A stretch of 64,000 nucleotides of DNA. It comes from JAFGNB01 sp050304135. Lineage in GTDB: Bacteria > Fibrobacterota > Chitinivibrionia > Chitinivibrionales > Chitinispirillaceae. The DNA is taken from positions 15,729 through 79,728 of the forward strand of contig JBNLDC010000032.1 in assembly GCA_050304135.1 (NCBI GenBank), given 5' to 3'. A program made the position numbers and the translations under genes. Positions 17,821-28,100 of this stretch are shown in pieces. Positions within the stretch are counted from its first letter, which is position 1, and every line of letters starts with the position of its first letter. The notes under the pieces were generated by a model, which was given only the letters and a program-made list of their open reading frames with translations, did not search any database and had not been told where the DNA came from.

Positions 17821-18645
17821 ATGAAAAGAATTATTATCAGTCTACTGGTTGTCGGCGGTATCTCCTTTCCACGGGGAAGCGATACTTCCGGTGTTCGCCG
17901 CGGAGGTGCAGCTATGCCTCGGAAGGAAATTCTGTGCCCGATGATTTTGCCAAAGGGTGGCTGGCAGGTCTCTCAAATTGCGGGGGTGAGTTACTATCAT
18001 GAGAACTCCACCGGAAGAACCCTGACGCAATTCCGGAGTACGATCGGTGATTTTGTAAAAGACGCGAGGAATAAATTCACGACCTACGGATCAGTATTTG
18101 CTTTACTGCCCCGCTTTTCCGTGTCGGACCGGGTTGAGTTCGGCGCATTTCCCGTACCGTACGTGAACGTTCTGATCACCGGATCGGATATCGGTTACCG
18201 GGCTGACGGGACACTGAACCGGTTTGCCATGACCTTTCATGGCGGGTTAACAGGATTGACGCTTGCCCGTCCGACAGGTGTGACGCTGAATTTTTCATCA
18301 GGAATTTCGACAAAGTTACTGCTTTCTCACCGCTGGTGGCATGAACAGCATTTTCGTGCATCGTATGTAAGCTCCTATCAGGAATTGTCACTGAGTGAGC
18401 TTGTCGGATTGCAGTGTAACGAGATAATCGCCTTGACCGTAGACATTTACGGAGGGATGGGGTGGAGGGCCAGTGTCCTCCCTGAGACCCGATTCGCAAC
18501 CGGTGGTGATCTGCATTGTGTGGCGCACCTGTCTCCCTGGTTTTCGATTGACGTGTTTACCGGAGGGCGGGTGGTAAAGGCAACTCAAACTGCCCGGCGT
18601 GCGTTTTCCGCCTCGGTTGGTTCGAGGTTAATCGTCCAATGGTAA
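17821..18645 (+). CDS. Predicted outer-membrane beta-barrel protein
   Basis: A 274-residue protein whose ATG at 17821 is preceded by a strong GGAGG. It begins with MKRIIISLLVVGGISF, a likely signal peptide. The rest is rich in alternating hydrophobic and aromatic strands (YGSVFALLPRFSV, FAMTFHGGLTGLTL, GVTLNFSSGIST, WFSIDVFTGGRVV) and ends in a strand closing with IVQW, as barrels often do. No family was recognised. It follows the small lipoprotein gene by 28 bases and is likely co-transcribed. Confidence 0.65.
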   Translation: MKRIIISLLVVGGISFPRGSDTSGVRRGGAAMPRKEILCPMILPKGGWQVSQIAGVSYYHENSTGRTLTQFRSTIGDFVKDARNKFTTYGSVFALLPRFSVSDRVEFGAFPVPYVNVLITGSDIGYRADGTLNRFAMTFHGGLTGLTLARPTGVTLNFSSGISTKLLLSHRWWHEQHFRASYVSSYQELSLSELVGLQCNEIIALTVDIYGGMGWRASVLPETRFATGGDLHCVAHLSPWFSIDVFTGGRVVKATQTARRAFSASVGSRLIVQW

Positions 18646-18711
18646 AAGGGTACCGGAATAGTATATTGCCTCTCAGTCTGTAAAAGTGAAATCATTAAAA
18701 GGAGAATTAAT

Positions 18712-19182
18712 CTGCTGCACATCTACATAGACGCCGATGCCTGTCCGGTAAAAAACGAGGTATACCGGGTTGCGGAACGGTACCGTCTCAAGGTAACCCT
18801 GGTGGCCAATGCCCGTATGCGCATACCCTATGATCCCCGCATTGCACTGCAGGTAGTCGGTGACAACCCCGATGAAGCGGACGACTGGATTGCCGAACAG
18901 GTGGAGTCCGGTGATATTGTTGTTACCGCCGATATCCTGCTTGCCGACCGCTGCATCAAAAAAGGGGCCTTTGCCATAGGATCTACCGGTAAAATGTTTA
19001 CTGAAGATAATATCGGATCGGCGGTTGCCATGCGCGACCTGATGGCGCAGTTGCGAGATGCCGGAACCGTTACCGGCGGGCCGCCACCGTTTTCACAACG
19101 CGACCGGTCACGGTTTCTTCAGAAACTCGACGAGATTATCCAGAAAATCAGGCGACTTTCACCACCGGATAAAGGTACCTGA
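18712..19182 (+). CDS. YaiI/YqxD (DUF188) family protein with a CTG start
   Basis: A 156-residue member of the DUF188 family of PIN-like fold proteins, of unknown biochemical role. The conserved YIDADACPVKNEVYRVA begins a few residues in, with VTADILLADRC and GPPPFSQRDRSRFLQ further on. Between the upstream in-frame stop at 18643 and this motif there is no ATG, GTG or TTG. AAAAGGAG (18697-18704) lies seven bases before a CTG at 18712, which I take as the start. The first ATG in frame (18802) would remove the signature motif. A TATATT box is at 18662-18667. Confidence 0.88.
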   Translation: MLHIYIDADACPVKNEVYRVAERYRLKVTLVANARMRIPYDPRIALQVVGDNPDEADDWIAEQVESGDIVVTADILLADRCIKKGAFAIGSTGKMFTEDNIGSAVAMRDLMAQLRDAGTVTGGPPPFSQRDRSRFLQKLDEIIQKIRRLSPPDKGT

Positions 19183-19227
19183 ACAGCTCGGCCCGTGATT
19201 TCAATCGGCTGTAAAGATTTTACGTTT

Positions 19228-19695
19228 TCAGATGGAACCACTACATTTGCCTGTCAGCGAGATAATAGTGATCCGGACAATAGCAGTTGCATCAATCGAT
19301 ACCTGATCAAAGAAAAAAGAATCATTCATACCCCCGTATTTCCGCATCAGTGCGGTAAGTACCTGTTCTTTTTCCGCCGGATTATCAACAAATGAAGCTC
19401 TACCGGTACCGATAATGCTTTTATAGCGCACTCCCCACCGACATGGATTTTCGGACGGTATGACTGCCACATTGTACTCCATTTCAAAACAGGTATCCGG
19501 ATTTTTTTTCAGCAGCTCAGTTTTCAGACCTTCGTTTGCGGAGTGGAAAAACAGATCGTTTCCTCTCCGGATAAAGCAGACCGGAACGATATAGGGAAAC
19601 GTTTCGTTTATCATTCCGATTCTGCAGAAATCACACGAATCGATAATCCGGTAAAGCTCATCGGCTTTGGTAACCGCTTTTTCACTGCGTCGCAT
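19228..19695 (-). CDS. Pyridoxamine 5'-phosphate oxidase-related FMN-binding protein
   Basis: A 155-residue protein of the PNPOx-like split-barrel group, near the NimA-like FMN-binding proteins. Typical stretches are CRIGMINETFPYIVPVCF, DLFFHSANEGLK and CFEME, then WGVRYKSIIGTGRASFV. The ATG at 19695 is preceded by AAGGAG; a longer frame to 19752 adds an unlikely leader. A minus-strand TATATT box sits at 19744-19749. It may reduce small electrophiles or bind flavin or haem; the substrate is not predictable. Confidence 0.82.
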   Translation of the reverse strand: MRRSEKAVTKADELYRIIDSCDFCRIGMINETFPYIVPVCFIRRGNDLFFHSANEGLKTELLKKNPDTCFEMEYNVAVIPSENPCRWGVRYKSIIGTGRASFVDNPAEKEQVLTALMRKYGGMNDSFFFDQVSIDATAIVRITIISLTGKCSGSI

Positions 19696-19870
19696 GGAGC
19701 TCCTTCCGGGAGGTGAAACGGGGAATGATCTTTTTACCGCGGCAATATACAACCAGCCTCTCCGGAAAAAGAAGGGGCCGGGTGCAGACCTTTGTAACGC
19801 CCCCGGTTTTCGTGACGTTTATTATACTTGTAAGGAGTAGTTTCGCTTAGATGAACCTGTCGGGGGCACC

Positions 19871-21526
19871 ATGGATTTCAAGGGACCGGTATTTTCAGGC
19901 CGCCCGTTTATAATCACTTTTCTCGCAGTGTTGGCACTGGTGGTAATCGGTGTTCTGGCCGGAACTATACTGGTCGCAAGGAATACGTATCTGAACATGC
20001 GCCTGAGTTCAATCTGTCCTGATTATTTCTCCTACGAGTACGCCTGGATCGTGGACGAAAACGGGAAGGGGATGGATTCCGTTGCCGTGACCATGAGTGA
20101 TAATTCTAATGTCAATCTGATCTACCGGACCTTCACCGATTCAACCGGTCGCTTTGTTCTCTTCCATGATTTCGGATCGTTTGCCCTCTACGATATGCCG
20201 TTTTCGTACTTTCTGTATGTATCGGCGAATGGGTGGAGTGATACCATCTGCTATACCTTTGAGCGGTACCGGGTCTGTCATTTCAGAAAACAAGATGGGC
20301 CGGATACCATCGTTTACCATCCCTCAAACCGGAACACCACGAGCCTGCGGATGGGAAAAACCTCGCGCCGGATGATTGATTCCGGGTTTGCCTTTGTTCC
20401 CTATGAGGAAATTGCCTTGTCCCGGCATCGGCCGGAGCAGATCCGCGAAGTGCTGCCATACGACACGGTCTGGTATACAACGCTACGGATCGGGAGTTCG
20501 ATTGTGGTGTGTGCGGTAATTCCGATCGGTAGTTACCGGGTACTTAAGGGAACAAATGCGCTGTTGACTGAAGGAGTATGGTATTGCCTCGATCGTGACG
20601 GCGACCATGACCTTTCAGATGAATACCCCGTACTGATAGGGGGAGGAGGGGATTGCACCGTTGCCGGTTGCCGGACTGTCGACAGTGTCAAGGTACCCGA
20701 GGGATGGTATCTGTTTGATCTGGAGGTACGCCGGTCGAAAGGAAAAACACCGCTACTCAGGTATCGGCGGGCCGATGCGCTGTACGGCACGATGGCTGTG
20801 GATTCCGTCCGATATCCGGTGCTACTGTGGGATTGGCGCTGCTCCGGGTTTACTGATCCGGCAGCCGTGGTGATGGCGATTGACCGCAACGCCGATGGAA
20901 CCTTTGATACCCGGGAGGGAAGTGCCGAACTCTATGAACATTGCCGTGGGCGAATTACCTTTGATTCAACTTCGATGCGTATCGATACTATCGCTCCGGA
21001 TGGGCTGCGGCTCTTCTGCAGTGATTTCAGGCATTCCAATGTAAAGCCTTCAACTGCAGTGGTCGGCGGATGGGCGGATAACTTCACCGCAGCCGCCAGC
21101 TGCCCGTTTTCACTGTATCAGGAGTGTGCTGCCAACCGGTATGTACTACTCTATTTTTTTGAAGGGGTTGCAGAGCAGGCTATGACTGCACCTGAACTTT
21201 CGTTCCTGACAACACTGATGAGGGAGCAACTGGGGGCAACCAGGCTCATCGGTGTCAATCGCCGGAGTGTCGGAAAGCTCTCCACTACCGAAACGGTAAT
21301 CAACGAAAACCGGGGGTGGACCGGATTGCTGGTACGGCAGTTTCACAATCATCGGGATCGGGAGATTATCTGCCTTAATGCCGAAGGAACGATAGTTTAC
21401 CGGGGAGAGATCGGGGCTCAGGCGGTCACCGGAATCTGGAATCATGCGCAGGTGGATGATGTGGTAGCTCTGGCAGTGTACGAACAGCGGTTTGCGGGGC
21501 AGGTTGTCGACGGTGCTCCCCGGTAA
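19871..21526 (+). CDS. Membrane-anchored protein with carboxypeptidase-like and possible thioredoxin-fold domains
   Basis: A 551-residue protein of unknown function. One N-terminal membrane helix (about 13-35, FIITFLAVLALVVIGVLAG) anchors a large extracytoplasmic part. It starts with a carboxypeptidase-regulatory-like domain (DSVAVTMSDNS, TFTDSTGRFVLFHDFG) and contains calcium-loop-like stretches (DRDGDHDLSDEYP, DRNADGTFDTREG). The last 140 residues (YVLLYFFEG, LTTLMREQLGATRLIGVN, NAEGTIVYRGEIG) read like a peroxiredoxin or TlpA-type fold without a CxxC motif. The operon context is weak: both neighbours are spaced by more than 100 bases. Confidence 0.6.
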   Translation: MDFKGPVFSGRPFIITFLAVLALVVIGVLAGTILVARNTYLNMRLSSICPDYFSYEYAWIVDENGKGMDSVAVTMSDNSNVNLIYRTFTDSTGRFVLFHDFGSFALYDMPFSYFLYVSANGWSDTICYTFERYRVCHFRKQDGPDTIVYHPSNRNTTSLRMGKTSRRMIDSGFAFVPYEEIALSRHRPEQIREVLPYDTVWYTTLRIGSSIVVCAVIPIGSYRVLKGTNALLTEGVWYCLDRDGDHDLSDEYPVLIGGGGDCTVAGCRTVDSVKVPEGWYLFDLEVRRSKGKTPLLRYRRADALYGTMAVDSVRYPVLLWDWRCSGFTDPAAVVMAIDRNADGTFDTREGSAELYEHCRGRITFDSTSMRIDTIAPDGLRLFCSDFRHSNVKPSTAVVGGWADNFTAAASCPFSLYQECAANRYVLLYFFEGVAEQAMTAPELSFLTTLMREQLGATRLIGVNRRSVGKLSTTETVINENRGWTGLLVRQFHNHRDREIICLNAEGTIVYRGEIGAQAVTGIWNHAQVDDVVALAVYEQRFAGQVVDGAPR

Positions 21527-21853
21527 ACACCCTGTTTCTCAGGCTGCAGTTCACTATTTCCTCGAACTGCAACTCCCTGTAATAATACTATTATAGTGAC
21601 CGGGTATCCTGAATCGCCCAGACAGCGGTTTTCAACAATCAAATTCACTCTGTTCAATCAGTTACCCTATGAAATCAGTGATGTTATGTTCTATTGCGGG
21701 AGGGTGCCGGGTTGTACATTTAGATGGACCACATTCCCGCGAATGTACCGTTGTCGTACCGGGTGGTCATTCTGCCTTTTGAATTGGCTAACGACGCTAC
21801 TTCGTTATCTGACTCTTGAATGCAACTGACAAAGTAACGTTTCTGGAGCACCT
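21527..21853. other. Intergenic region
   Basis: About 330 bases without a supported gene. An AT-rich stretch around 21581-21598 (TAATAATACTATTATAGTG) is partly self-complementary and could be a promoter or a weak terminator. Confidence 0.4.
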
Positions 21854-23434
21854 ATGTTTAAACAATCTCCTGAATCATTTGTAATTTTCGTTACCATTCT
21901 GTCTGCACTTCTCTGTCTCTGCTCCGAAAAAGCACCGGATGCGGCGAAGCTTACCACGGTCGATACAAAGCCGGGGGCGGTCTCGCAACCTGTTTTACGG
22001 ACCACTCTCCCCGCAAGCTGGGATGAAAACTGGTTCGCTTCTCCTGCGGTTTACGATCTGGATGATGACGGTAACTTTAAGATCATTGCGGCCCGGCACA
22101 GTGTGCTGTACGTGTGGAATGCCGACGGGACACTCCGCTGGCGGGCGCCGGTGGGGATGGATGCCTCAACGTCAACCGATCATGGCTCCGACAGAATGTA
22201 CTGTTCACCGGTGGTTGGTGACCTGACCGGTAACGGTATCGGCGAAATTGCGATCTGTTACGGCAACAAAGTTACCGTGTACGACCACGACGGTGCCCTG
22301 CTTCCCGGGTGGCCGGTCTCTTTTCCGAATACGTCCAATGAGATTCGTTCTCTCGCGGCATGCGACCTCGACCGGGACGGCGCTTGTGAATTGCTGGCGG
22401 TCAAAACCAGTGATGGTCCGGTTACGGCTGTCTGGGACATTACGGGAAAAATGGTTGACGGGTGGCCGCAGGCCGCCACCGACGATCTCAATGACTACGG
22501 TGGGTACAATCAGAATATCGGGAGTGCCGATCTGGATGGTAACGGCACGCCGGATGTCGTCTGCACGTACGATATTTGCCATATCGGTGTCATGCAGGGT
22601 AACGGTACTCCGTGGAAGGCGAACCCGATGTTCAAGGGAACCTACGCCTGCAATGTGCCGATGTTTCATGACCTTGGACTTGCCGTACAAGGGTGGGGAG
22701 GCGATGGTAACGACCGCGATGAGTTCACCGATTCCCCGCCGGTGTTCGCCGATATGGATGGCGACGGACTGCCGGAAATCATTCTGTACTCGGATCACGA
22801 GCGTGCCGGTGAATATGTCAACCGTGGCAACAGTCTCTGGGTGCTCAACCCCGATATGACGCGGGTTGACGGATTCTCCGCACCGGTTACTTCGGGAATG
22901 CCGCTGTATACCGGGTATGAAAACAATATCGTTCAGGTCGCGCCGTCGCCCTGTATCTCGCTGCTCGGTACTTCGGTACCGCATGTCATCGTGCCCTCGT
23001 ACGACGGCTGGATGTACTGTTACTCTGCGGACGGAATGGAAGTGTGGCGGGTACAGTTCGATGCCGCCGGCGAACCGTTCGTTGGCGCGGGGGAGGCGGT
23101 TGCGGGTGATCTGGATAATGACGGCATTCCCGAGGTGGTGTTCACCACCTATTCCGTGTCGAAAGACGTTTCGCATCTGTTCATCCTGAGCAACCGGGGA
23201 GCACTGATGCACCGGGTGCCGATTGCCGGACGGGGGAGCATGGCCGCGCCGACACTTGCCGATGTAGATGGTGATGGCGTTGTCGAGATTATCATCTCGC
23301 TGAAAGACGCTCTAGGTGGCGGGGACGGCGGGGTGCAGGTCTGGGATGTTTCCTCCGCGAAGAAGAATACGGTCGAGTGGCCGACCGGGCGGGGAAATTA
23401 TCTGCGGACGGGGGATTTTACAATAAAAGAATAG
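21854..23434 (+). CDS. FG-GAP/VCBS-repeat beta-propeller lipoprotein
   Basis: A 526-residue exported protein. The signal region ends LLCL-C or ALL-C, both lipobox-like. At least seven calcium-loop repeats of integrin-type FG-GAP units follow: DLDDDGNFKI, DLTGNGIGEI, DLDRDGACEL, DLDGNGTPDV, DMDGDGLPEI, DLDNDGIPEV and DVDGDGVVEI. These build a beta-propeller with bound calcium. Such proteins often act in adhesion or carry a polysaccharide-lyase fold; no catalytic residues were identified. It ends in VEWPTGRGNYLRTG, a common end for this family. Confidence 0.85.
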   Translation: MFKQSPESFVIFVTILSALLCLCSEKAPDAAKLTTVDTKPGAVSQPVLRTTLPASWDENWFASPAVYDLDDDGNFKIIAARHSVLYVWNADGTLRWRAPVGMDASTSTDHGSDRMYCSPVVGDLTGNGIGEIAICYGNKVTVYDHDGALLPGWPVSFPNTSNEIRSLAACDLDRDGACELLAVKTSDGPVTAVWDITGKMVDGWPQAATDDLNDYGGYNQNIGSADLDGNGTPDVVCTYDICHIGVMQGNGTPWKANPMFKGTYACNVPMFHDLGLAVQGWGGDGNDRDEFTDSPPVFADMDGDGLPEIILYSDHERAGEYVNRGNSLWVLNPDMTRVDGFSAPVTSGMPLYTGYENNIVQVAPSPCISLLGTSVPHVIVPSYDGWMYCYSADGMEVWRVQFDAAGEPFVGAGEAVAGDLDNDGIPEVVFTTYSVSKDVSHLFILSNRGALMHRVPIAGRGSMAAPTLADVDGDGVVEIIISLKDALGGGDGGVQVWDVSSAKKNTVEWPTGRGNYLRTGDFTIKE

Positions 23435-23510
23435 CGGCAGATGCCGGTGTCATGGTTCTATATTTCGGAATATGACAGAAATAACTTTGTTTGCAATCTT
23501 CGGGGGTGGC

Positions 23511-24206
23511 ATGCGAAAAGCATATACGTTTGCAGTAGCCGGTATGGTGGTGGCTTTATTCACGCAACCGGTTTTTCCGAAACAAACCAGGATGGGGATT
23601 AAAGCGGGGGTGAACCTTGCCCGACCATGGGCCGGCAGCAGTGCAGATCCCGTATTTCCTGATAATGTGGGTATGAAGCCGGGAGTGATTATCGGCGGGG
23701 CACTTTCCATTGAGGGAACGCCGCTCTTTTCAATGCAGCCGGAATTACTGTTTTCGATGAAAGGTGGCATTCGTGCCAGAAACGGTGATTATATACGGGC
23801 AATAACCTTAAGTTATCTGGAACTACCGGTATTGTTCAGAGTGAATATTCCTGTGGAACGGGCAAAGCCCTATATTTACGCAGGACCGGCATTGGGGCTT
23901 CGTTTGAGTACGGGCGGGTATACCCGGGATAGTGGTGGTTGGGACTGGTTCAGTCCCGAGTATAAAAAATCGCTGGAAGAGAGTACCAACCCTGTTGATT
24001 TCGGTGTGGCAATGGGAGGCGGTTTTGAATTTCCGATCGAGTCGGGAAGTATTGTTCTGGATGTCAGGTATACCCTTGGGCTGGTGAAGATTTTCAAGTT
24101 GAATGATTACATGAGAGCGGAAGGCTGGGAGCGTGACAATGTGGTGAAAGATAAAAACGGTGTGCTCTCCATTATGCTCGGGTATGCATTTGGTTCGGAT
24201 GGTTGA
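23511..24206 (+). CDS. Outer-membrane beta-barrel protein (PorT-like fold)
   Basis: A 231-residue exported barrel. The ATG at 23511 follows GGGGGTGG and gives a clean signal peptide ending near FPK; an in-frame ATG at 23472 lacks support. The body shows MGIKAGVNLA at the mature N-terminus, QPELLFSMKGG, YLELPVLFRV, KPYIYAGPALGLRL, DFGVAMGGGFEF and a last strand ending LSIMLGYAF, the sequence style of the OMP_b-brl_2 family. A TATATT box lies at 23459-23464. A structural or porin-like role is likely. Confidence 0.83.
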   Translation: MRKAYTFAVAGMVVALFTQPVFPKQTRMGIKAGVNLARPWAGSSADPVFPDNVGMKPGVIIGGALSIEGTPLFSMQPELLFSMKGGIRARNGDYIRAITLSYLELPVLFRVNIPVERAKPYIYAGPALGLRLSTGGYTRDSGGWDWFSPEYKKSLEESTNPVDFGVAMGGGFEFPIESGSIVLDVRYTLGLVKIFKLNDYMRAEGWERDNVVKDKNGVLSIMLGYAFGSDG

Positions 24207-24450
24207 AGTGGGGTAATCACAATGTCTGATTTTTCCTTCAGCGAAGATTCAGTTACCAGCTCTTATTAACCGCCTATAATATTCGACACCGACTCAGAGT
24301 ATACCACGAACTTACCGGATAAGAAACTGTTACCGTCGAACCAGCATGAGTTCTTCGATGATTCGGTTCGCGAAATGAGAGCTGAGTATGAAGTAGAAGC
24401 ATCTTAAACAGGAATAAGTGAAAATGAGAATTTATCATCATTCCCTCTAT

Positions 24451-24991
24451 TCGCCTCATCCGGCCTTCGGCCACCTTCTCCACTTGTGGAGAAGGAAAAA
24501 AACATCCCCCCTCCACACGGGTGGAGAGGCTGTGCAGTTAGCCTGCCGAACTGGACGGGGGTGAGGTGACAGTGAAAAAGATAAAAACGATCATTGTCCG
24601 CTCCCGTCAGTTTCGAAGGGACCAAACCTCTGCAGAAATGGTACTGCGGGAACATGTGCGTAACCGTAAACTGGGTGTGAAATTCGTTCGTCAAAAACCA
24701 TTTGTTCTCGATTACTTCGAAAGGAAGGTTGCGTTTGTAGCTGATTTTTACTGTCATGCGGCACGTTTGATTATTGAGGTCGACGGGACAGTTCATTCAA
24801 AAAAAACGGAGTATGATTCACTGCGGACAATGCTCCTGAACCAGAAAAAAGTCAACCTTATACGGTTTACCAACGATACCATAATAAAGGATATTGATGC
24901 GGTACTGCAAGCAATAAAACTGGAAATCAATCACCTTGCAGTTCTCAATCCTCCCCTCTCCACGAGTGGAGAGGGGCCGGGGGTGAGGCGA
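24451..24991 (+). mobile_element. Compact inverted-repeat-bounded element carrying a DUF559 nuclease gene
   Basis: The left end TCGCCTCATCCGGCC (24451-24465) is the inverse of the right end GGCCGGGGGTGAGGCGA (24975-24991), apart from a short difference in the C-run. Inside are hairpins at 24474-24495 (10-base arms) and 24953-24976 (11-base arms), both centred on CTCCAC..GTGGAG, and an imperfect one at 24508-24529. The 11-base direct repeat CGGGGGTGAGG flanks the gene (24556-24566, 24978-24988). I see no clear target-site duplication. DUF559 genes with such GTGGAG repeats are familiar from many genomes. Mobility is inferred. Confidence 0.6.
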
Positions 24992-25009
24992 AAAAGAAGT
25001 GGAGTGTAA
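24566..25009 (+). CDS. DUF559 (Vsr-like) endonuclease-fold protein
   Basis: A 147-residue protein with a PD-(D/E)xK-like DUF559 domain: TSAEMVLREHVRNRKLGVKF at the N-terminus, VADF (Asp60) and IIEVDG (Glu71, Asp73), then LNQKKVNLIRFTNDTI. The family is related to very short patch repair endonucleases. It starts at GTG 24566, and the GGGGGTGAGG repeat serves as its Shine-Dalgarno sequence. Its last residues (NPPLSTSGEGPGVRR) are encoded by the right-hand repeat, so gene and repeats form one unit. Cleavage specificity is unknown. Confidence 0.83.
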   Translation: MTVKKIKTIIVRSRQFRRDQTSAEMVLREHVRNRKLGVKFVRQKPFVLDYFERKVAFVADFYCHAARLIIEVDGTVHSKKTEYDSLRTMLLNQKKVNLIRFTNDTIIKDIDAVLQAIKLEINHLAVLNPPLSTSGEGPGVRRKRSGV

Positions 25010-25179
25010 ATAGACGGATAATCTCCGCCCAGGCCTGTCTTACTCAAAGAACAGGTATGATGACTTTCCTCGACTACGGCTAAATTGTTGCTGTTGATGG
25101 TGCTATAGTCAAAACCGATAACACGGGTGTCCCATGCCGCAGTGGCTTTTCCCGCCCACGCGAGAATAAACCGTACCGT

Positions 25180-28100
25180 CTACTCGGTCAACCGTTTTCT
25201 CAAATACTCCCCGGTATACGATTTCTTCCACGCCTTCGAAACCTTCTCCGGGGTACCCTCCACAACAACGGTTCCACCATTATCGCCTCCCTCCGGACCG
25301 AGATCAATCACCCAGTCCGTCTGTGCGATCACGTCGAGATTGTGCTCGATCACCACGACGGAATTGCCTGCGTCAACCAGGCGGTGCAGCACGGTCATCA
25401 GGTGCTCAATGTCCGCCATGTGCAGCCCGACGGTCGGTTCGTCAAGAATGAAGAGTGTCGGTTTGTTGCCGGTTTTGCTGCGGAACCTGCCGCCGGTGCC
25501 GTTGAGGTTCACCTTGCTCAGTTCGGTAACGAGTTTTATCCGCTGTGCCTCTCCACCGCTCAGGGTCGGACTCTGCTGTCCGAGCGTCAGATACCCGAGA
25601 CCGACATCCTGCAGCAGCTGCAGCGGCCGGTGAATGGTCGGGTGGGCTTCAAAGAACGGGAGTGCTTCGTTGATGTTCATCGCAAGCACCTCGGCGATGG
25701 TTTTATCCTTGAACGTTACCGCAAGCGTCTCTCCGGTAAAGCGGTTGCCGCCGCATGCCTCGCAGGCAACCGTTACATCCGGAAGAAAGTTCATGCCGAT
25801 TTTCTGCATCCCCTGCCCCTTGCATACCGGGCACCTGCCTTCGTCGGTGTTGAACGAGAACCTGCTTGCGTTATATCCGCGGAGCAGACTTTCCGATGAA
25901 CGGGCAAAGAGCTTGCGGATCTGGTCCCAGAAACCGACATAGGTTGCCGGGCAGGAACGGGGAGTCTTACCGATGGGGCGCTGATCCACTTCGAGCACTC
26001 TGCCAATCTGTTCCCAGCCGGTGATGGCGGTGCATCCCGTAACACGGGAGGTGGTTCGCCTGCGTGCCGCGAGCAGGACCGCAAGGTTATCGTGGAGGAT
26101 ATTGCGGACAAGAGTGCTCTTCCCGCTGCCGCTGACTCCGGTGACTCCCACCAGTCTTCCGAGAGGGAAGGTCACCGCAATATCCCGGAGGTTGTGAAGG
26201 TTCGCACCGGTTATGGTGATAGCGGCATCGGCTGCAGGTCTGGCGACATGAGGAGTGCTTTTATCCTGCTTGAGGCAACGGGCGGTGATCGAGTTTTTGT
26301 TGCGCAGAACAGCTGCCCGTGTCCCGGCCGCTGTAATGGTGCCACCCTCCGCGCCGCCGCCGGGCCCGAGATCAATAAGGTAGTCGGCTTCACGGATGCA
26401 CTCTTCGTCGTGCTCGACTACAACAACAGTGTTGCCGAGCTTTTTCAGCGATCCGAGCGTGTCGAGCAGGCGGCGGTTGTCGCGACTGTGAAGGCCGATG
26501 GTCGGTTCGTCGAGAATGTAGCATACGCCACGGAGGTTGGAACCGAGTTGCGCGGCAAGGCGTACCCGTTGAGCCTCACCGCCGCTCAGCGTTGGTGCCG
26601 AACGGTCGAGGGTCAGGTAATCGAGTCCGACGGTAGAGAGAAACTGCAGACGTGAGGTAATCTCCGGCAGAATATCCCGGGAGAGTTCCGCCTTGCGTCC
26701 GGTAAAGGAGAGCGTTTTGAGATAGCGCTGCGTCTCGCCGATTGAAAAGGCGGTCATATCGGCGATCGAACGGTTATCCAGTTGTACGGCCAGTGCTTCA
26801 GGATTGAGCCGGTTTCCGTTGCAGGCGGGGCAGGTACGGGCCTCGCCGTCCCACCAGTCATTCCACCAGATCTCCTCTCCGCTCTGTTCTTCATCAAAGC
26901 CTTTCATCAGGAGTCCCGTTCCAAAACAGCGAGGACACCAGCCATGCCGGGAGTTGAAGGAGAAGAGGCGCGGGTCGGGCTCCTCGAAGCCACGTTGACA
27001 TGAGGGGCAGGTGCGGCTGGTGGAGTAAATGACCAGTTCCGGTTGACGCCCCCTGCTGCGCTGCAGTGCATGGATTATTCCCTTGCCCGCTTCAAGGGTT
27101 CGTTCTATCGCCCGTTGCAGTTCCCTGCCGGGTACGGAACCGATGCGAATGTCGGCAACCGGAAGTTCAATCGTGTGTTCCCTGTATCGGTCAAGGCGGG
27201 GCCATATTCGGGTTGAAAGAAGCTGACCGTCAACGCGCAACTGTTCATACCCGGATTTTGCCGCACATTCGGCAAGGTCGTTGTAAATACCCTTACGGTT
27301 GACTACCAGCGGAGCAAGCAGTTGTACCGTCGTGTTTTTTTTGAGTTTTGAGAGTGACGAATGAATCGCCTCCGGAGTCTGTGCACCGATCGGAACGTGG
27401 CAGTCAGGGCAGTGCTGGGTACCGAGTTTGACGAATAAAAGACGTATGTAATGATAGATTTCGGTAACGGTTGCAACCGTGCTTTTCCTGCCGCCGCTGC
27501 TGGTGCGCTGTTCGATCGCGACGGTGGGCGGAACACCCGAAATGCGGTCCACGTCGGGGCGGGGGGGCGGTTGCACGAACTGCCGGGCATAAGCGTTGAG
27601 TGATTCCAGGTACCGGCGCTGCCCTTCGGCAAAGAGCAGATCGAACGCGACGGTGCTCTTTCCGCTGCCGCTTACCCCGGTGATCACCGTGAATTTGTCG
27701 CGGGGAATGGTCACATCAACCTCTTTGAGATTATGTTCCCGTGCGCCGGTAATGACCATGCCGTCCGGTGTCCCATCCTCTCGTTGCGCTGACCAGACGG
27801 CTGCAGGTTCGGCACATTCCGTTCCGGTTGCGGCAAAGGCAGCGAGTGCCCGGCCGGTCACACTTGACGCGCACGCCATACACGCTTCCGGGGTGCCGGT
27901 GAATACCACTTCTCCGCCCTTTTCTCCTCCCTCGGGGCCGAGATCGATCAGCCAGTCGACTGCACGGAGCACGTCGAGGTTGTGTTCAATGATCACGACC
28001 GAATGTCCGGCGGCAACCAGCTGACGGAAAGCGCCGAGCAGGACCGCGATGTCCGAGAAATGCAGTCCGGTGGTCGGTTCATCAAAGAGGAACAGTGTAT

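Noticed and set aside
26092..26655. Long plus-strand frames inside uvrA
   Set aside because: They lie opposite conserved UvrA ATPase motifs and are explained by codon bias on the other strand.
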